Positions 53,960 through 63,387 of a stretch of DNA of 64,000 bases are shown piece after piece. The notes beneath the pieces were generated by a model that made no database searches, was not told where the DNA came from, and was given only the letters and a program-made list of their open reading frames with translations. A program made the position numbers and the translations under genes. Position 1 is the stretch's first letter; every line of letters begins with the position of its first letter. The stretch comes from Bacteroidales bacterium (lineage in GTDB: Bacteria > Bacteroidota > Bacteroidia > Bacteroidales > UBA12077): contig JAEINU010000001.1 in NCBI GenBank assembly GCA_016342685.1, positions 434,001 through 498,000 on the forward strand. Reading direction: 5' to 3'.

Positions 53960-56008
53960 ATGAATAATCAACGAAAAACAAATTTTGAAAAAACACAATT
54001 GGTGTTTAAAAGATGGAACAGAAAAGCTTATTCTGTTTTTAACTCATTAAATAAAGTAGTAAAGATAACTGCTTTGAGTGTAGTGTATTCAATTGTTTTA
54101 ATCCCGTTAAATGTTTTATCTCAAACAGATACAACAATTACAAAAAATCTTGATCTTGAAGAGATTGTTGTGAGTGCACAAAAAGCTCCTGTTGTTTACT
54201 CACAGTCATCAAGGCAGGTGTTATCAATAAAAAGTGAAGAGATAAAACGAATGCCTGTAACAAATCTGAACGACTTACTTGAAAATTATTCTGGTGTTGA
54301 TGTAAGGCAAAGGGGAGCCAATGGAATACAGGCTGATATTAGTATTCGTGGAGGTTCGTTCGATCAAAATTTAATTCTTTTGAATGGTGTTAATATTTCA
54401 GATCCTCAAACAGGACACCACAGTTTAAACATTCCAATTGATTTAAATTCTGTAGAACGTATTGAGATTTTAGAAGGATCTGGTTCAAGAGTATTCGGAC
54501 CTAATGCATTTAGCGGTGCAATAAATATAATAACAAACGATTCTGATTCAAGTTACTCAAAAGCAAATTTTAGCGCTGGTGATTTTGGCTTATTTTCTGG
54601 GGGAATAACAAGTTCTTTATCGTTAAAGAATTTTAAACATTTTATATCGTTTTCAAAATCAAAAAGTAAAGGATACACAAAAAATACAGATTACGAATAT
54701 TACAATATTTTCTTTAATTCACAATATAAATCGGACTTAGGAAAGGTAAATTTCCAAATTGGTTATACCGATAAGGAGTTTGGAGCCAATAGTTTTTATA
54801 CACCGGCATATCCAGATCAATACGAACAAACAAAAACTACATTTACAAGTTTAAATTTCGAAACAGGAAATAAGTTAAAGCTAATTCCTTCTGTTTATTA
54901 TCGACGCCATCAGGATAGATTCGAACTTTTTAGATACGAGCCAGCGTCGTGGTATGCTGGTCATAATTATCACCTTACTGATGTTTATGGAGTAAAACTT
55001 GATTCAAGAGTAAGTACTAAATTTGGCGTTACTTCTTTTGGTGCAGAAATTCGCTCCGAGAATATTTGGAGTAATGTTCTTGGAGAACCAATGAACGATA
55101 CAATTAGTGCAATTGGCGAACCAGAGGGGGTTTATACTAAAAAATATTCTCGAACAATCTCAAATTATTTTTTGGAACATTCTATTGTTCTTGGGAATTT
55201 TGCATTTAATGGTGGCTTATTAGCTAGTTGGGTTTCCGAAAATGATTTTGATTTTAATCTTTACCCGGGGGCCGATTTAAGTTACACTTTTACGGAGAAG
55301 CTTAGAGTTTATACTTCAGTTAATAAATCGTTACGATTGCCGACATTTACTGATTTGTTTTATTCTGGACCTAGTAATGTAGGAAATGCAGATCTAAAAC
55401 CTGAAGAAGCGGTAAGTTATGAATTTGGTGTAAAGTTAAAATCTAAGAAAATAACTTCTAATAATAATATTTTCTATCGAGACTCTAAAAAATTAATTGC
55501 ATGGGTAAAGCCCGAAGGTGCTAGCCTTGAAGATAAATGGCAAACTCAAAATTTAACAGATGCGGAAGTCTTTGGTTTCGAATCCACAAATCGAATTGAA
55601 ATCCACAAATTCTTTATTAATACCATTAGTTTAAATTACAGCTATTTAGATCAAAAATCTAAATTAGTTAACTATGAAACAAAATATTCCTTAAACTATT
55701 TAAAACATAATTTGGTTGTGAATTTAAATCATAACATAATAAAAGACTTAAGTGTTTCGTGGATTGTTAAGTGGCAAGATAGAGAAGGTAGTTTTCTTGA
55801 ATATGATCAAGTAGCAAAAGCGTACATAGGGGAAAAAGAATTTGAACCATATTGGTTAGTTGATGCAAAAGTAAATTACAACTTTGATCAGATAAATGTA
55901 TTTGCTGAAGTAACTAATTTATTTAATAAATCTTACAATGATATTGCAAACGTGCAGATGCCAGGGAGATGGTTTAAGGCAGGATTCGATATACAGATAG
56001 GTTATTAA
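53960..56008 (+). CDS. TonB-dependent receptor (BtuB-like), possible biotin-linked uptake
   Basis: A 682-residue outer-membrane receptor. An unusual basic N-terminus with the V-F-K-R-W-N-R-K-A-Y-S-V-F motif (15-27) precedes the hydrophobic signal helix (about 34-54). The plug domain follows (EEIVVSAQKAP, LLENYSGVDVRQRGANG, then IRGGSFDQNLILLNGVNISDP in two parts, VERIEILEGSGSRVFGPNA), and the barrel ends in Phe/Tyr-rich strands and I-Q-I-G-Y. The BtuB-like plug and gene position next to bioB suggest uptake of a vitamin or metal complex. Ligand unknown. Confidence 0.85.
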   Translation: MNNQRKTNFEKTQLVFKRWNRKAYSVFNSLNKVVKITALSVVYSIVLIPLNVLSQTDTTITKNLDLEEIVVSAQKAPVVYSQSSRQVLSIKSEEIKRMPVTNLNDLLENYSGVDVRQRGANGIQADISIRGGSFDQNLILLNGVNISDPQTGHHSLNIPIDLNSVERIEILEGSGSRVFGPNAFSGAINIITNDSDSSYSKANFSAGDFGLFSGGITSSLSLKNFKHFISFSKSKSKGYTKNTDYEYYNIFFNSQYKSDLGKVNFQIGYTDKEFGANSFYTPAYPDQYEQTKTTFTSLNFETGNKLKLIPSVYYRRHQDRFELFRYEPASWYAGHNYHLTDVYGVKLDSRVSTKFGVTSFGAEIRSENIWSNVLGEPMNDTISAIGEPEGVYTKKYSRTISNYFLEHSIVLGNFAFNGGLLASWVSENDFDFNLYPGADLSYTFTEKLRVYTSVNKSLRLPTFTDLFYSGPSNVGNADLKPEEAVSYEFGVKLKSKKITSNNNIFYRDSKKLIAWVKPEGASLEDKWQTQNLTDAEVFGFESTNRIEIHKFFINTISLNYSYLDQKSKLVNYETKYSLNYLKHNLVVNLNHNIIKDLSVSWIVKWQDREGSFLEYDQVAKAYIGEKEFEPYWLVDAKVNYNFDQINVFAEVTNLFNKSYNDIANVQMPGRWFKAGFDIQIGY

Positions 56009-56052
56009 TATTCACATTACAAAAAAATATTAATAAAAGCAACGCTTATTTA

Positions 56053-56081
56053 TTGATTTCCCAATTATTTTGCTACTTTTG
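56053..56081 (+). promoter_or_regulatory. promoter of the Glu/Thr-rich lipoprotein gene
   Basis: ATTG ending near 56055, an 18-base spacer, then TACTTTTG (56074-56081), close to the TTTG-N19-TAnnTTTG consensus. The gene starts 37 bases further. Confidence 0.5.
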
Positions 56082-56118
56082 TTAGGAATCCTAAATTATA
56101 ATTAAATCAATTTACACG

Positions 56119-56346
56119 ATGAAAAAATTACAATTATTATTGGTAGCCTTAGCACTTGTTAGTTTTACTGCTTTTTATTCTTGTGGAAATATGCAAGAAA
56201 AAGCTGCTGAAGCTGTAGAAGAAGTAACAGAAGAAGTAACTGAAGAAGCTGTTACGGAAGAAGCAACTGAAGAAGTAACTGAAGAAGCTGTTGTTGAAGA
56301 AACAGAAGCAACTGAAGAAGTAGCAGAAGAAGCAACTGAAGAATAA
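56119..56346 (+). CDS. small Glu/Thr/Val/Ala-repeat lipoprotein (75 aa)
   Basis: A lipobox signal peptide (hydrophobic to F-Y-S-C, Cys near 22) is followed by a 50-residue tail made of E-E-V-T-E-E-A-T-like repeats. No other residue types occur after residue 30. The protein should be anchored to a membrane with an extended, strongly acidic tail. Similar repeat lipoproteins in Bacteroidota have no known function. It is a single-gene unit with its own promoter and terminator. Confidence 0.7.
   Translation: MKKLQLLLVALALVSFTAFYSCGNMQEKAAEAVEEVTEEVTEEAVTEEATEEVTEEAVVEETEATEEVAEEATEE
56204..56343 (+). repeat. in-frame tandem GAAGAA-rich repeat
   Basis: The codons for the acidic tail are imperfect repeats of the unit GAAGAAGTAACT and variants, a sequence prone to slippage. 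Changes in copy number would keep the frame only in steps of three bases. Confidence 0.7.
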
Positions 56347-56370
56347 AGTTTATCAGTTTAAAAGAAATTA

Positions 56371-56397
56371 AAGCAGGATTAATATCCTGCTTTTTGT
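56371..56397. terminator. terminator after lipoprotein gene
   Basis: AAGCAGGAT (56371-56379) pairs with ATCCTGCTT (56384-56392), four-base loop, then T-rich DNA. Useful for both converging genes. Confidence 0.8.
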
Positions 56398-56400
56398 TTT

Positions 56401-57216
56401 TTATAACAATACTTGTATAAATCCAGTCACTACCTCTCCACTAGTATAATCTAATTCGGACCCTAATAAACTATGCGGAATAATATAGATAAGAAATAAT
56501 ACTATTGCAGCAATTAGAGTATATCGGTACTTCGGGCTCTTTCTATTTCCAAGAACAGCTATTATCCAAAAAAGAACAGCTATTAAGGTTTTATTATCGG
56601 TTAAATCCCATCCAAAAGGTATTCCTGTCCATGCTTGTCCAAATGCATAGTATTGTACAATTGGTCCAAATACCAGCCCACCTAAGATTAGTAGCCCCAA
56701 TGTAAGCTTTCCATAAAAAACATGTTTTTGCACCTTTCCTGCAGCAAATAATCCTGATAAGTTTGAAATCAACATCGCAACAAACATAAATAATATATGG
56801 GGAATAAGAGCCCATGCAGGGACAGACCCCTTAAATCTAATAACAACATGTTCTGTTGATACCGCACTCTTATCATCGCTTAATCGTATATAATATTCTA
56901 ATTTACCAGCAGGGGTTTGTTTTGGTAAATATCCTGATAATATCGAATTTTCATTATTTAGTTTTACAATATTAAACTTATCGTTTGTGGGAAAACGTTT
57001 ATAATAAATATCACCTTGAATATTTGGGTTGTTTATTGGGATTTCGATAAAACAATCCACTTCCGAAACATTGCTTCGCGGAAGTTTAAAATCTAAAATA
57101 TTGCCCGATAATTCAATGTTAATTTTTTTAGGATAAGTAGGCCCTGTTTTTCTTTGATAATATGCCGATGACAAAGTTATTATAATAGCAAGGATCCAAA
57201 ATATAGTTTTTTTCAT
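56401..57216 (-). CDS. membrane protein with beta-rich N-terminal domain (271 aa)
   Basis: An N-terminal hydrophobic helix is followed by a beta-rich, periplasmic region (about 20-130) and then four to five transmembrane helices (about 133-262). No domain is recognised; proteins of this layout are conserved in Bacteroidota. It is the third gene of an operon with M23 and M28 peptidases, nine bases after the previous stop. No function is proposed. Confidence 0.65.
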   Translation of the reverse strand: MKKTIFWILAIIITLSSAYYQRKTGPTYPKKINIELSGNILDFKLPRSNVSEVDCFIEIPINNPNIQGDIYYKRFPTNDKFNIVKLNNENSILSGYLPKQTPAGKLEYYIRLSDDKSAVSTEHVVIRFKGSVPAWALIPHILFMFVAMLISNLSGLFAAGKVQKHVFYGKLTLGLLILGGLVFGPIVQYYAFGQAWTGIPFGWDLTDNKTLIAVLFWIIAVLGNRKSPKYRYTLIAAIVLFLIYIIPHSLLGSELDYTSGEVVTGFIQVLL

Positions 57217-57225
57217 AATACCTCT

Positions 57226-58992
57226 TTATAATTGAACAATTAATACTTCTTTTTTCTCATCACGAAGAACTTCAACCGTAATTATCTCTCCAGCTTTTAA
57301 TTTAGAAAGTCGTTCCATGTATTCTTGAATGTCAGTTACAGATAAACCATTAATTGCTATAATAATATCGCCTGATTGCATTCCTGATTTATATGCTGGT
57401 TTATCTTTTATTACAATATCAGCTCTTAATCCTTCTTTTACAACACCGGTAAAATCAGGCATTATTCCTAATGTAACTTTTAATTTAGTTCTTTGAATAC
57501 CTTCTTTAGGCATTTTGGGACCCGCTTCTTGAAAGGTTAAAAGAGTATTCTTTGATGATAAATCATATGCAAAATCAAAAATATAATCACTTGTTCGTTT
57601 TAATCCGTCAAAATTGATACCTCCCAAACTATCTCCGGGTGTATGGTAATCAATATGAGCACCTGTAGAAAAGAAAAATACAGGAATATTCTTACTGTAA
57701 AATGAGGAATGATCGGATGGACCATATCCTTCATGTGAAAAGCCTAGCCTAAACTGATATTCCGTATTGATTTTTTCTAGTATTGCTTCTCCTTCAATTG
57801 AAGTGCCTATTCCAGAAATTTGCAAACTATTATCTTCCTTTAATCTTCCTATCATGTCAATATTAATCATTCCTCTAATTAGAGAATCAGGAAAAGGAAG
57901 ATTGTTTGTAAAATATTTAGAACCAAGTAATCCCATTTCTTCAGCACCAAAAGCGACAATTAGGAAATTTGTTTTCAGGCTGTCTTTATTTGCTGATAAT
58001 CTTTCTGCGATTTCAATAATTGCTGATACTCCCGATGCATTGTCATCAGCTCCGTAATGAGGTCTGTGATCGTTAGGCGCTCTTGAACCACTACCGTAAC
58101 CTCCAAATCCCAGATGATCATAATGCGCTCCAATTACGATAAAATCTTGAGTTTTAACATTTGAATATAAAACTGCTGCAATATTATAGGTGGTTTTTTT
58201 ATCTATAGTGATATCAGTTTTACATCGAAGAGCAATATTTGTTGGGAAAGAGAGAGGTTTAGCTTTTGTTTCTATTTCAGATTCTAGATCTTTAATGTTT
58301 TTATTACCTAACAATAGGTTGGCTATTTCTCTTTTGATATGAATAACAGGAATGTTAATATTTCCTTCTGGCTTATCCGGTATCAATAGTTCATCCATTG
58401 GATCAAAGTTATTTCCTGAAACAAAAATAACACCAGCTGCGCCAAGATCTTTAGCGGTTGTTGCTTTTGATCTTATGCTGCTATACATTCCAAAAGGAAT
58501 ATCGAGATTGGGAATTTGAGGTTCATCCCTTAATATCATTACCCATTTATCTTTAATATCTAGATTGTTGTAATCGTTCCATAGATTTTTTATGCCAAAT
58601 CCGTAACCTACAAATACAACTTCCTTTTCAAGTTCAACATTCGAACTAAATGAAATTGGCACAAAATCTTTTTCAACACTAAAGAGGTTATTATTGATTG
58701 ATAAAATATTGTTATTGCCCAGTTTTAGTTTTGTTTTAATTTCGAAACTTTGCAATCCATTCTCATATAATAACTCAAGGCCCGACTCTTTAAATTGAGT
58801 TGAAATATATTCAGCAACAATTTTATCTTCAGGAGTTCCAGGATATCTACCTTTCATAGAATCACTAGCCATAAATTTAATATGGCTGTAGAGTTCTTGC
58901 TTGCTAATTTCCGGATTTACTGTCGTTGAAATACACGATTGTATAAAAGCAAGTGAAAATAGCATTGTAATAAATATCGATTGTTTTTTCAT
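57226..58992 (-). CDS. M28 family zinc aminopeptidase lipoprotein with PA and PDZ domains
   Basis: 588 residues: lipobox I-Q-S-C (Cys near 20); a protease-associated domain (about 120-230) inserted before the catalytic domain; zinc ligands H and D in G-A-H-Y-D-H-L and G-A-D-D-N-A-S-G, the Glu pair in F-G-A-E-E-M-G, Asp in N-I-D-M-I-G-R and the final His in D-Y-H-T-P-G-D; a C-terminal PDZ domain (about 500-585, A-D-I-V-I and K-S-G-M-Q-S-G-D-I-I). It would cleave N-terminal residues from peptides outside the cytoplasm. Confidence 0.9.
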   Translation of the reverse strand: MKKQSIFITMLFSLAFIQSCISTTVNPEISKQELYSHIKFMASDSMKGRYPGTPEDKIVAEYISTQFKESGLELLYENGLQSFEIKTKLKLGNNNILSINNNLFSVEKDFVPISFSSNVELEKEVVFVGYGFGIKNLWNDYNNLDIKDKWVMILRDEPQIPNLDIPFGMYSSIRSKATTAKDLGAAGVIFVSGNNFDPMDELLIPDKPEGNINIPVIHIKREIANLLLGNKNIKDLESEIETKAKPLSFPTNIALRCKTDITIDKKTTYNIAAVLYSNVKTQDFIVIGAHYDHLGFGGYGSGSRAPNDHRPHYGADDNASGVSAIIEIAERLSANKDSLKTNFLIVAFGAEEMGLLGSKYFTNNLPFPDSLIRGMINIDMIGRLKEDNSLQISGIGTSIEGEAILEKINTEYQFRLGFSHEGYGPSDHSSFYSKNIPVFFFSTGAHIDYHTPGDSLGGINFDGLKRTSDYIFDFAYDLSSKNTLLTFQEAGPKMPKEGIQRTKLKVTLGIMPDFTGVVKEGLRADIVIKDKPAYKSGMQSGDIIIAINGLSVTDIQEYMERLSKLKAGEIITVEVLRDEKKEVLIVQL

Positions 58993-59002
58993 AATTTAAA
59001 GT

Positions 59003-60727
59003 TTACCAAAAAAATGTAGTGTAATATGTTGTTATATTTCCTGTATTATCGATCACAAATAATTCTAACTCGTGTTTTTTATTCTTTTTTATTCTCTCTT
59101 CGTCAATAGTATATGAAAGAAGATCGTTTTTTAGATCATATTCAAAAAGAGCCCATTTATTATCAATATATCCATTATAAGATTTTATCCCAGATAAATC
59201 ATCACTAATAGAAAAGTTTATTTTGTTCGAATTCAATAATTTTTCTTGTTTTAGTATTGGATTTACAATTGGCTTAATTGTATCGATAAGAACAGTGTAA
59301 TTACCAAATTGTTTTGTCTCTGCAACAATATATTGATTAACTATAGTACCTCCTATTGGTTTAATAGATTTATCTTTTTCCAATAAAGCAATAAATGCTT
59401 TATCATAAAGTTTCTCAGGTAAATTTCTGATTTTTAAAGAAATTGAATATTTTTTATGAATAGGAGTATTTTCATTATGTATGTGATGTATTTTTGAATA
59501 ACTATTATTTGTTGGATTCGATGAATAATAATTAAAATAGAAAGAATTATAAAGAGACTTTCTGGGTATCGTAATTTTAATGTCTTCATTTTCAAAAATA
59601 TTTTCCAATTCCCAATTCATATGTATTCCATTATTTGGTACTATTACTGGAGGTTCTTGAAAATCTAAACTTCCTCTTTTAGCATTAATTATAGTGGTTG
59701 ATTTGTTTCCATACGTATCTGTAGCTATTAATTCAATAATATATAAAGAGTCTTTATTATAATCATAAATTCCATTATTTATTATTGATTTATAGATACT
59801 CAATTTGTTATTAGGTTCAATAAATGTTTTTTGAATTGTCTTTTTTGATTCAATTTTTTGTTTATAATCAATGTGACTTTTTACATAGCTTGTTTCATTG
59901 AATGAAATTTTATTAATTAAATGCGAATATGTAATCTGATTGTTTATTTTTAACTGTAAGCTATATATTCCACACTTATTTCTAGAGTTGTTAAGATAAT
60001 CGACAATTTCAACACCAATTCCACACTCTCCATTAAACAATAATTCATTTGTGTCAGTTGTCGAATAAACTCCATCTTTCATTTTTAACCTGAAAGAAAT
60101 TGTATCGTTCTTATAGTTAATGAAACTATTATTCTTAATTGGATAAAATGATATCGAATAAAAGATTGGAGGAATATCATCTTCGATCTGAAAATGGAAT
60201 AATAATGGATTAACCGGAATTTGAGAGTTGGTTTCCCTAATTTCGAAATGTAAATGAGGACCGTCCGAGCCTCCGGTATTACCGGAATATGCAAGTAGCT
60301 CACCTTTGCTTACTTTGAATTGGTTAACTTCGGGAAAGTAATTAATTTCAAATTCATTCTGTTCATACTGTTTAGACTTAATGAATTTAGAAATGTTGGG
60401 TGTAAAATGGTCCAAATGACCATAGACTGTTGTATAGCCATTAGGATGAGTGATATATAAAGTTTTCCCATAGCTATTTGCAGATATTTTTATTCTTGAA
60501 ATATATCCATTTTCAACAGAAACAACTTCTTTACCAATTACGCCTTGTGTTTTAATATCAATTCCAGCGTGAAAATGTCCTGATCTTATTTCACCATAAT
60601 TACCAGATAGGTACATTGGGAAATTTACAGGCGAGATAAAATTAGTATTCTCAGGTGCTTGCTGAGCCCTTGTAACAAGAGATAGTACTAAAAAACAAAA
60701 AAATAATTGGAGCTTTTTATATTGCAT
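59003..60727 (-). CDS. M23 family metallopeptidase (LytM-type)
   Basis: 574 residues with a signal peptide (to V-T-R-A-Q). The M23 domain comes early (about 30-175), with the metal ligands in H-F-H-A-G-I-D, the segment HPNGYTTVYGHLDHF and the second His pair in G-P-H-L-H-F-E-I. The other 400 residues are beta-rich. It probably cleaves peptidoglycan cross-links or acts as an activator of amidases. First gene of the operon with the M28 peptidase (10 bases) and the membrane protein. Confidence 0.92.
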   Translation of the reverse strand: MQYKKLQLFFCFLVLSLVTRAQQAPENTNFISPVNFPMYLSGNYGEIRSGHFHAGIDIKTQGVIGKEVVSVENGYISRIKISANSYGKTLYITHPNGYTTVYGHLDHFTPNISKFIKSKQYEQNEFEINYFPEVNQFKVSKGELLAYSGNTGGSDGPHLHFEIRETNSQIPVNPLLFHFQIEDDIPPIFYSISFYPIKNNSFINYKNDTISFRLKMKDGVYSTTDTNELLFNGECGIGVEIVDYLNNSRNKCGIYSLQLKINNQITYSHLINKISFNETSYVKSHIDYKQKIESKKTIQKTFIEPNNKLSIYKSIINNGIYDYNKDSLYIIELIATDTYGNKSTTIINAKRGSLDFQEPPVIVPNNGIHMNWELENIFENEDIKITIPRKSLYNSFYFNYYSSNPTNNSYSKIHHIHNENTPIHKKYSISLKIRNLPEKLYDKAFIALLEKDKSIKPIGGTIVNQYIVAETKQFGNYTVLIDTIKPIVNPILKQEKLLNSNKINFSISDDLSGIKSYNGYIDNKWALFEYDLKNDLLSYTIDEERIKKNKKHELELFVIDNTGNITTYYTTFFW

Positions 60728-60880
60728 TATTTTATATAAATTTATACGAGTTTATGTAAAGCTTTATTTTTGATAACAACAAATCTAAAATTAAATTTGT
60801 TTTATTATAAAATTTAGTAATTAATATTTTTAAAATAGTTAAAGCTGTATTAATTTTGCATTGCTATTATATTAGTGAAA

Positions 60881-61174
60881 ATGGAAGATGAACAAAAAGA
60901 TATTGTTGGTGCTTTAAAAAATAAAGTTGAAAAATTGTTGTCTCTGTATAATGATTTAAAATCAGAAAATGATAAAGTAAATCATGAAGCAGAAGAATTA
61001 ACTCTTAAACTTAAAAATAAAGACTCTGAAATAGAATTTTTGAATAATAAATATAATAAGCTTAAATTAGCAAAAAATCTTATAGCAACGACTGAAGATG
61101 GTCATGATGCTAAAATTAAGATTAATAGAATAGTGCGGGAGATTGATAAATGTATTGCTCTTTTAAATAGATAG
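60881..61174 (+). CDS. ZapB-like coiled-coil protein (97 aa)
   Basis: Start ATG 60881 is preferred over an in-frame GTG six bases upstream. The protein is almost entirely a heptad coiled coil (LKNKVEKLLSLYNDLKSEND, then LTLKLKNKDSEIEFL) and directly precedes zapA, an arrangement seen across Bacteroidota for a division-associated coiled-coil partner. A ZapB-like role is inferred from position and shape. TAATTTTG at 60851-60858 may be its -7 element. Confidence 0.7.
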   Translation: MEDEQKDIVGALKNKVEKLLSLYNDLKSENDKVNHEAEELTLKLKNKDSEIEFLNNKYNKLKLAKNLIATTEDGHDAKIKINRIVREIDKCIALLNR

Positions 61175-61189
61175 AATCCAAAATAGATA

Positions 61190-61483
61190 ATGGAAGAAAA
61201 ATTATCAATTAGAGTTAATGTTGCGGATAGGTACTATCCACTCAAAATAGACAGAAAAGACGAGGAAAAAATTCGTAAGGCTGCGAAGATGATAAATGAA
61301 AAGGTGTTGCAATATAAGCAACGATATACTGATAAAGATACACAAGATTTTTTAGCAATGGCTGCCTTACAATACGTTATAAAAGTTATTGAGAGTGATT
61401 CTAATTCGGAAGTGCCAGAAGTTATTGACGAATTAAAGGATTTGAATAGCGAATTAGAAGATTTTTTAAAAGACAAATACTAA
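61190..61483 (+). CDS. zapA: cell division protein ZapA
   Basis: 97 residues with the ZapA layout: an N-terminal beta unit (LSIRVNVADRYYPLKI), the helix with E-E-K-I-R-K-A-A-K-M-I-N-E-K, the A-M-A-A-L-Q block and a C-terminal coiled coil. ZapA bundles FtsZ filaments at the division site. It is 15 bases after the ZapB-like gene and just before the 6S RNA gene, a linkage also known in proteobacteria. Confidence 0.9.
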   Translation: MEEKLSIRVNVADRYYPLKIDRKDEEKIRKAAKMINEKVLQYKQRYTDKDTQDFLAMAALQYVIKVIESDSNSEVPEVIDELKDLNSELEDFLKDKY

Positions 61484-61504
61484 ACGTTCTTATAAATACA
61501 AAAG

Positions 61505-61672
61505 ATATTGCCCGTATTATTTCTTTAATGTCTGTGAAACTCAACACTTTACCAATTGGAGTAAAGCTTATTTGATCAAGGGCGGGCCCCAGCTCGATTC
61601 GTCGAGACTCTTTTAGAGCAGGGGATGGCCGAAATTGAATAGCAACTCCACCCATGTTAATTTGGGGTTTTT
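61505..61672 (+). ncRNA. ssrS: 6S RNA (6S-Flavo type)
   Basis: The 245-base gap between zapA and rny holds a structured RNA. A terminal stem pairs TTGC (61508-61511) with GCAA (61642-61645) and ATTTC (61519-61523) with GAAAT (61631-61635). Inside are hairpins CTTTAC/GTAAAG (near 61548-61567) and CTCGA-TTCG-TCGAG (near 61592-61605), CCCC/GGGG pairing, and an open region with GAAACTCAACA expected of the central bubble. A terminator-like stem AACTCCA/TGGGGTT plus T-run ends it (61643-61672). 6S RNA binds housekeeping RNA polymerase and releases it by product-RNA synthesis. Identity rests on shape and gene order. Confidence 0.68.
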
Positions 61673-61728
61673 AGAGAATTGAAGATAATAATGCGGGTTT
61701 TTTATAATATATAATTAAATAAACGGAT

Positions 61729-63300
61729 ATGATAATTTCAACAATAATAGGCATGATATCAGTTACAACTATAGGAATTATAGTTGGAGCTGTAGCTTTG
61801 ACATTGGGGAGTTTTATTTCATTTTTTATATGGGATAAATCACTTAAAACAAAAAGTTCAAAGCTGTTAAAAGAAGCGGAAGCTGAGGCAGAAGTTATAA
61901 GAAAAGAAAAAATTCTTCAAGCAAAGGAGAAATTTCTACAATTAAAAAGTGAACATGAAAGAGATATAAATGAACGTTCGCATAAATTAGTAGGAGCTGA
62001 AAATAAATTTAAGCAAAAAGAAATTTCTCTATCACAAAAATTTGAGGAAAACCAAAGAAGCAAAAAGGAAATAGATGCAATTAAAGACAATTTGCAAGTT
62101 CAAATTGATTTGGTAGATAAACGAAGTGAGGAACTTGATAAAATGCACAAGCAGCAGGTTGAGCAATTGGAGGCCATCTCTGGTTTATCTGCAGAAGAGG
62201 CAAAGGAACAACTTACAGAATCGTTAAAGGCAGAAGCTAAAACCGATGCTATGTCTGAGATTAATGAAATAATGGAAGAAGCTAGAATGACTGCAAGTAA
62301 AGAAGCAAAACGAATTGTTGTGCAGACAGTTCAAAGGGTTGCTACTGAGACTGCGGTGGAAAATTCGGTTACAGTTTTTAATATTGATAATGACGAAATT
62401 AAAGGACGAATAATTGGTCGTGAAGGTCGTAATATCAGAGCTCTTGAAGCTGCTACTGGAGTTGAGATTATTGTAGATGATACTCCTGAAGCAATTATAC
62501 TTTCAGCATTTGATCCTGTGCGTCGCGAGATAGCAAGATTGGCTCTTCATCAATTAGTAACAGATGGACGAATTCATCCTGCTAGAATCGAAGAAGTTGT
62601 TCAGAAAACACAAAAGCAAATAGAAGAAGAAATAATTGAGATAGGAAAACGCACAACCATAGACCTTGGTGTTCATGGTTTACATCCTGAAATTATTCGT
62701 TTAATTGGAAAAATGAAATATCGTTCTTCTTATGGACAAAACTTATTACAGCACTCTCGTGAGGTAGCTAATCTATCGGCGATTATGGCTTCTGAGTTAG
62801 GATTAAATCCTAAATTGGCTAAAAGAGCAGGTTTACTTCATGATATTGGGAAAGTTCCTGATGATGAGCCGGAATTACCTCATGCAATTCTAGGTATGAA
62901 AATTGCCGAAAAATATAAAGAGAAACCAGAAGTGTGCAATGCAATAGGAGCACATCACGATGAGGTCGAAATGACATCATTAATATCTCCAATAATTCAG
63001 GTGTGTGATGCTATTTCTGGAGCTCGTCCAGGAGCAAGAAGAGAAGTCGTTGAATCCTACATTAAAAGATTGAAAGATTTAGAAGAACTTGCTTTAGCTC
63101 ATCCTGGAGTTATGAAAACATATGCTATTCAGGCAGGTAGAGAGTTGCGAGTGATTGTTGGTAGTGAGAAGGTTAGTGATGCGGATGCAGAAAAAATTTC
63201 TTTTGAAATTTCACAAAAAATCCAAAATGAAATGACTTATCCTGGGCAAATAAAGATTACTGTAATTCGAGAAACGAGAGCGATTAATTACGCAAAATAA
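61729..63300 (+). CDS. rny: ribonuclease Y
   Basis: 523 residues: one N-terminal transmembrane helix (about 8-35), a long coiled coil (about 40-150), a KH domain with [15 protein letters not shown] (about 223-237), and an HD phosphodiesterase domain with H-S-R-E-V-A near 342 and L-L-H-D-I-G-K near 375. It is an endonuclease that starts mRNA decay at the membrane. Length and motif order match the family. A terminator follows. Confidence 0.95.
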   Translation: MIISTIIGMISVTTIGIIVGAVALTLGSFISFFIWDKSLKTKSSKLLKEAEAEAEVIRKEKILQAKEKFLQLKSEHERDINERSHKLVGAENKFKQKEISLSQKFEENQRSKKEIDAIKDNLQVQIDLVDKRSEELDKMHKQQVEQLEAISGLSAEEAKEQLTESLKAEAKTDAMSEINEIMEEARMTASKEAKRIVVQTVQRVATETAVENSVTVFNIDNDEIKGRIIGREGRNIRALEAATGVEIIVDDTPEAIILSAFDPVRREIARLALHQLVTDGRIHPARIEEVVQKTQKQIEEEIIEIGKRTTIDLGVHGLHPEIIRLIGKMKYRSSYGQNLLQHSREVANLSAIMASELGLNPKLAKRAGLLHDIGKVPDDEPELPHAILGMKIAEKYKEKPEVCNAIGAHHDEVEMTSLISPIIQVCDAISGARPGARREVVESYIKRLKDLEELALAHPGVMKTYAIQAGRELRVIVGSEKVSDADAEKISFEISQKIQNEMTYPGQIKITVIRETRAINYAK

Positions 63301-63320
63301 TTTAATAAATAACTTTTAAA

Positions 63321-63350
63321 AAAGCTCTAACTGTTGTTGGGGCTTTTTTT
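63321..63350 (+). terminator. terminator after rny
   Basis: AAAGCTCTAAC (63321-63331) pairs with GTTGGGGCTTT (63336-63346) with two G-U pairs and a four-base loop, then T-run. Confidence 0.7.
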
Positions 63351-63387
63351 ACATATCAGAATATTCTATTTTCGTAAAAAAATAAGC

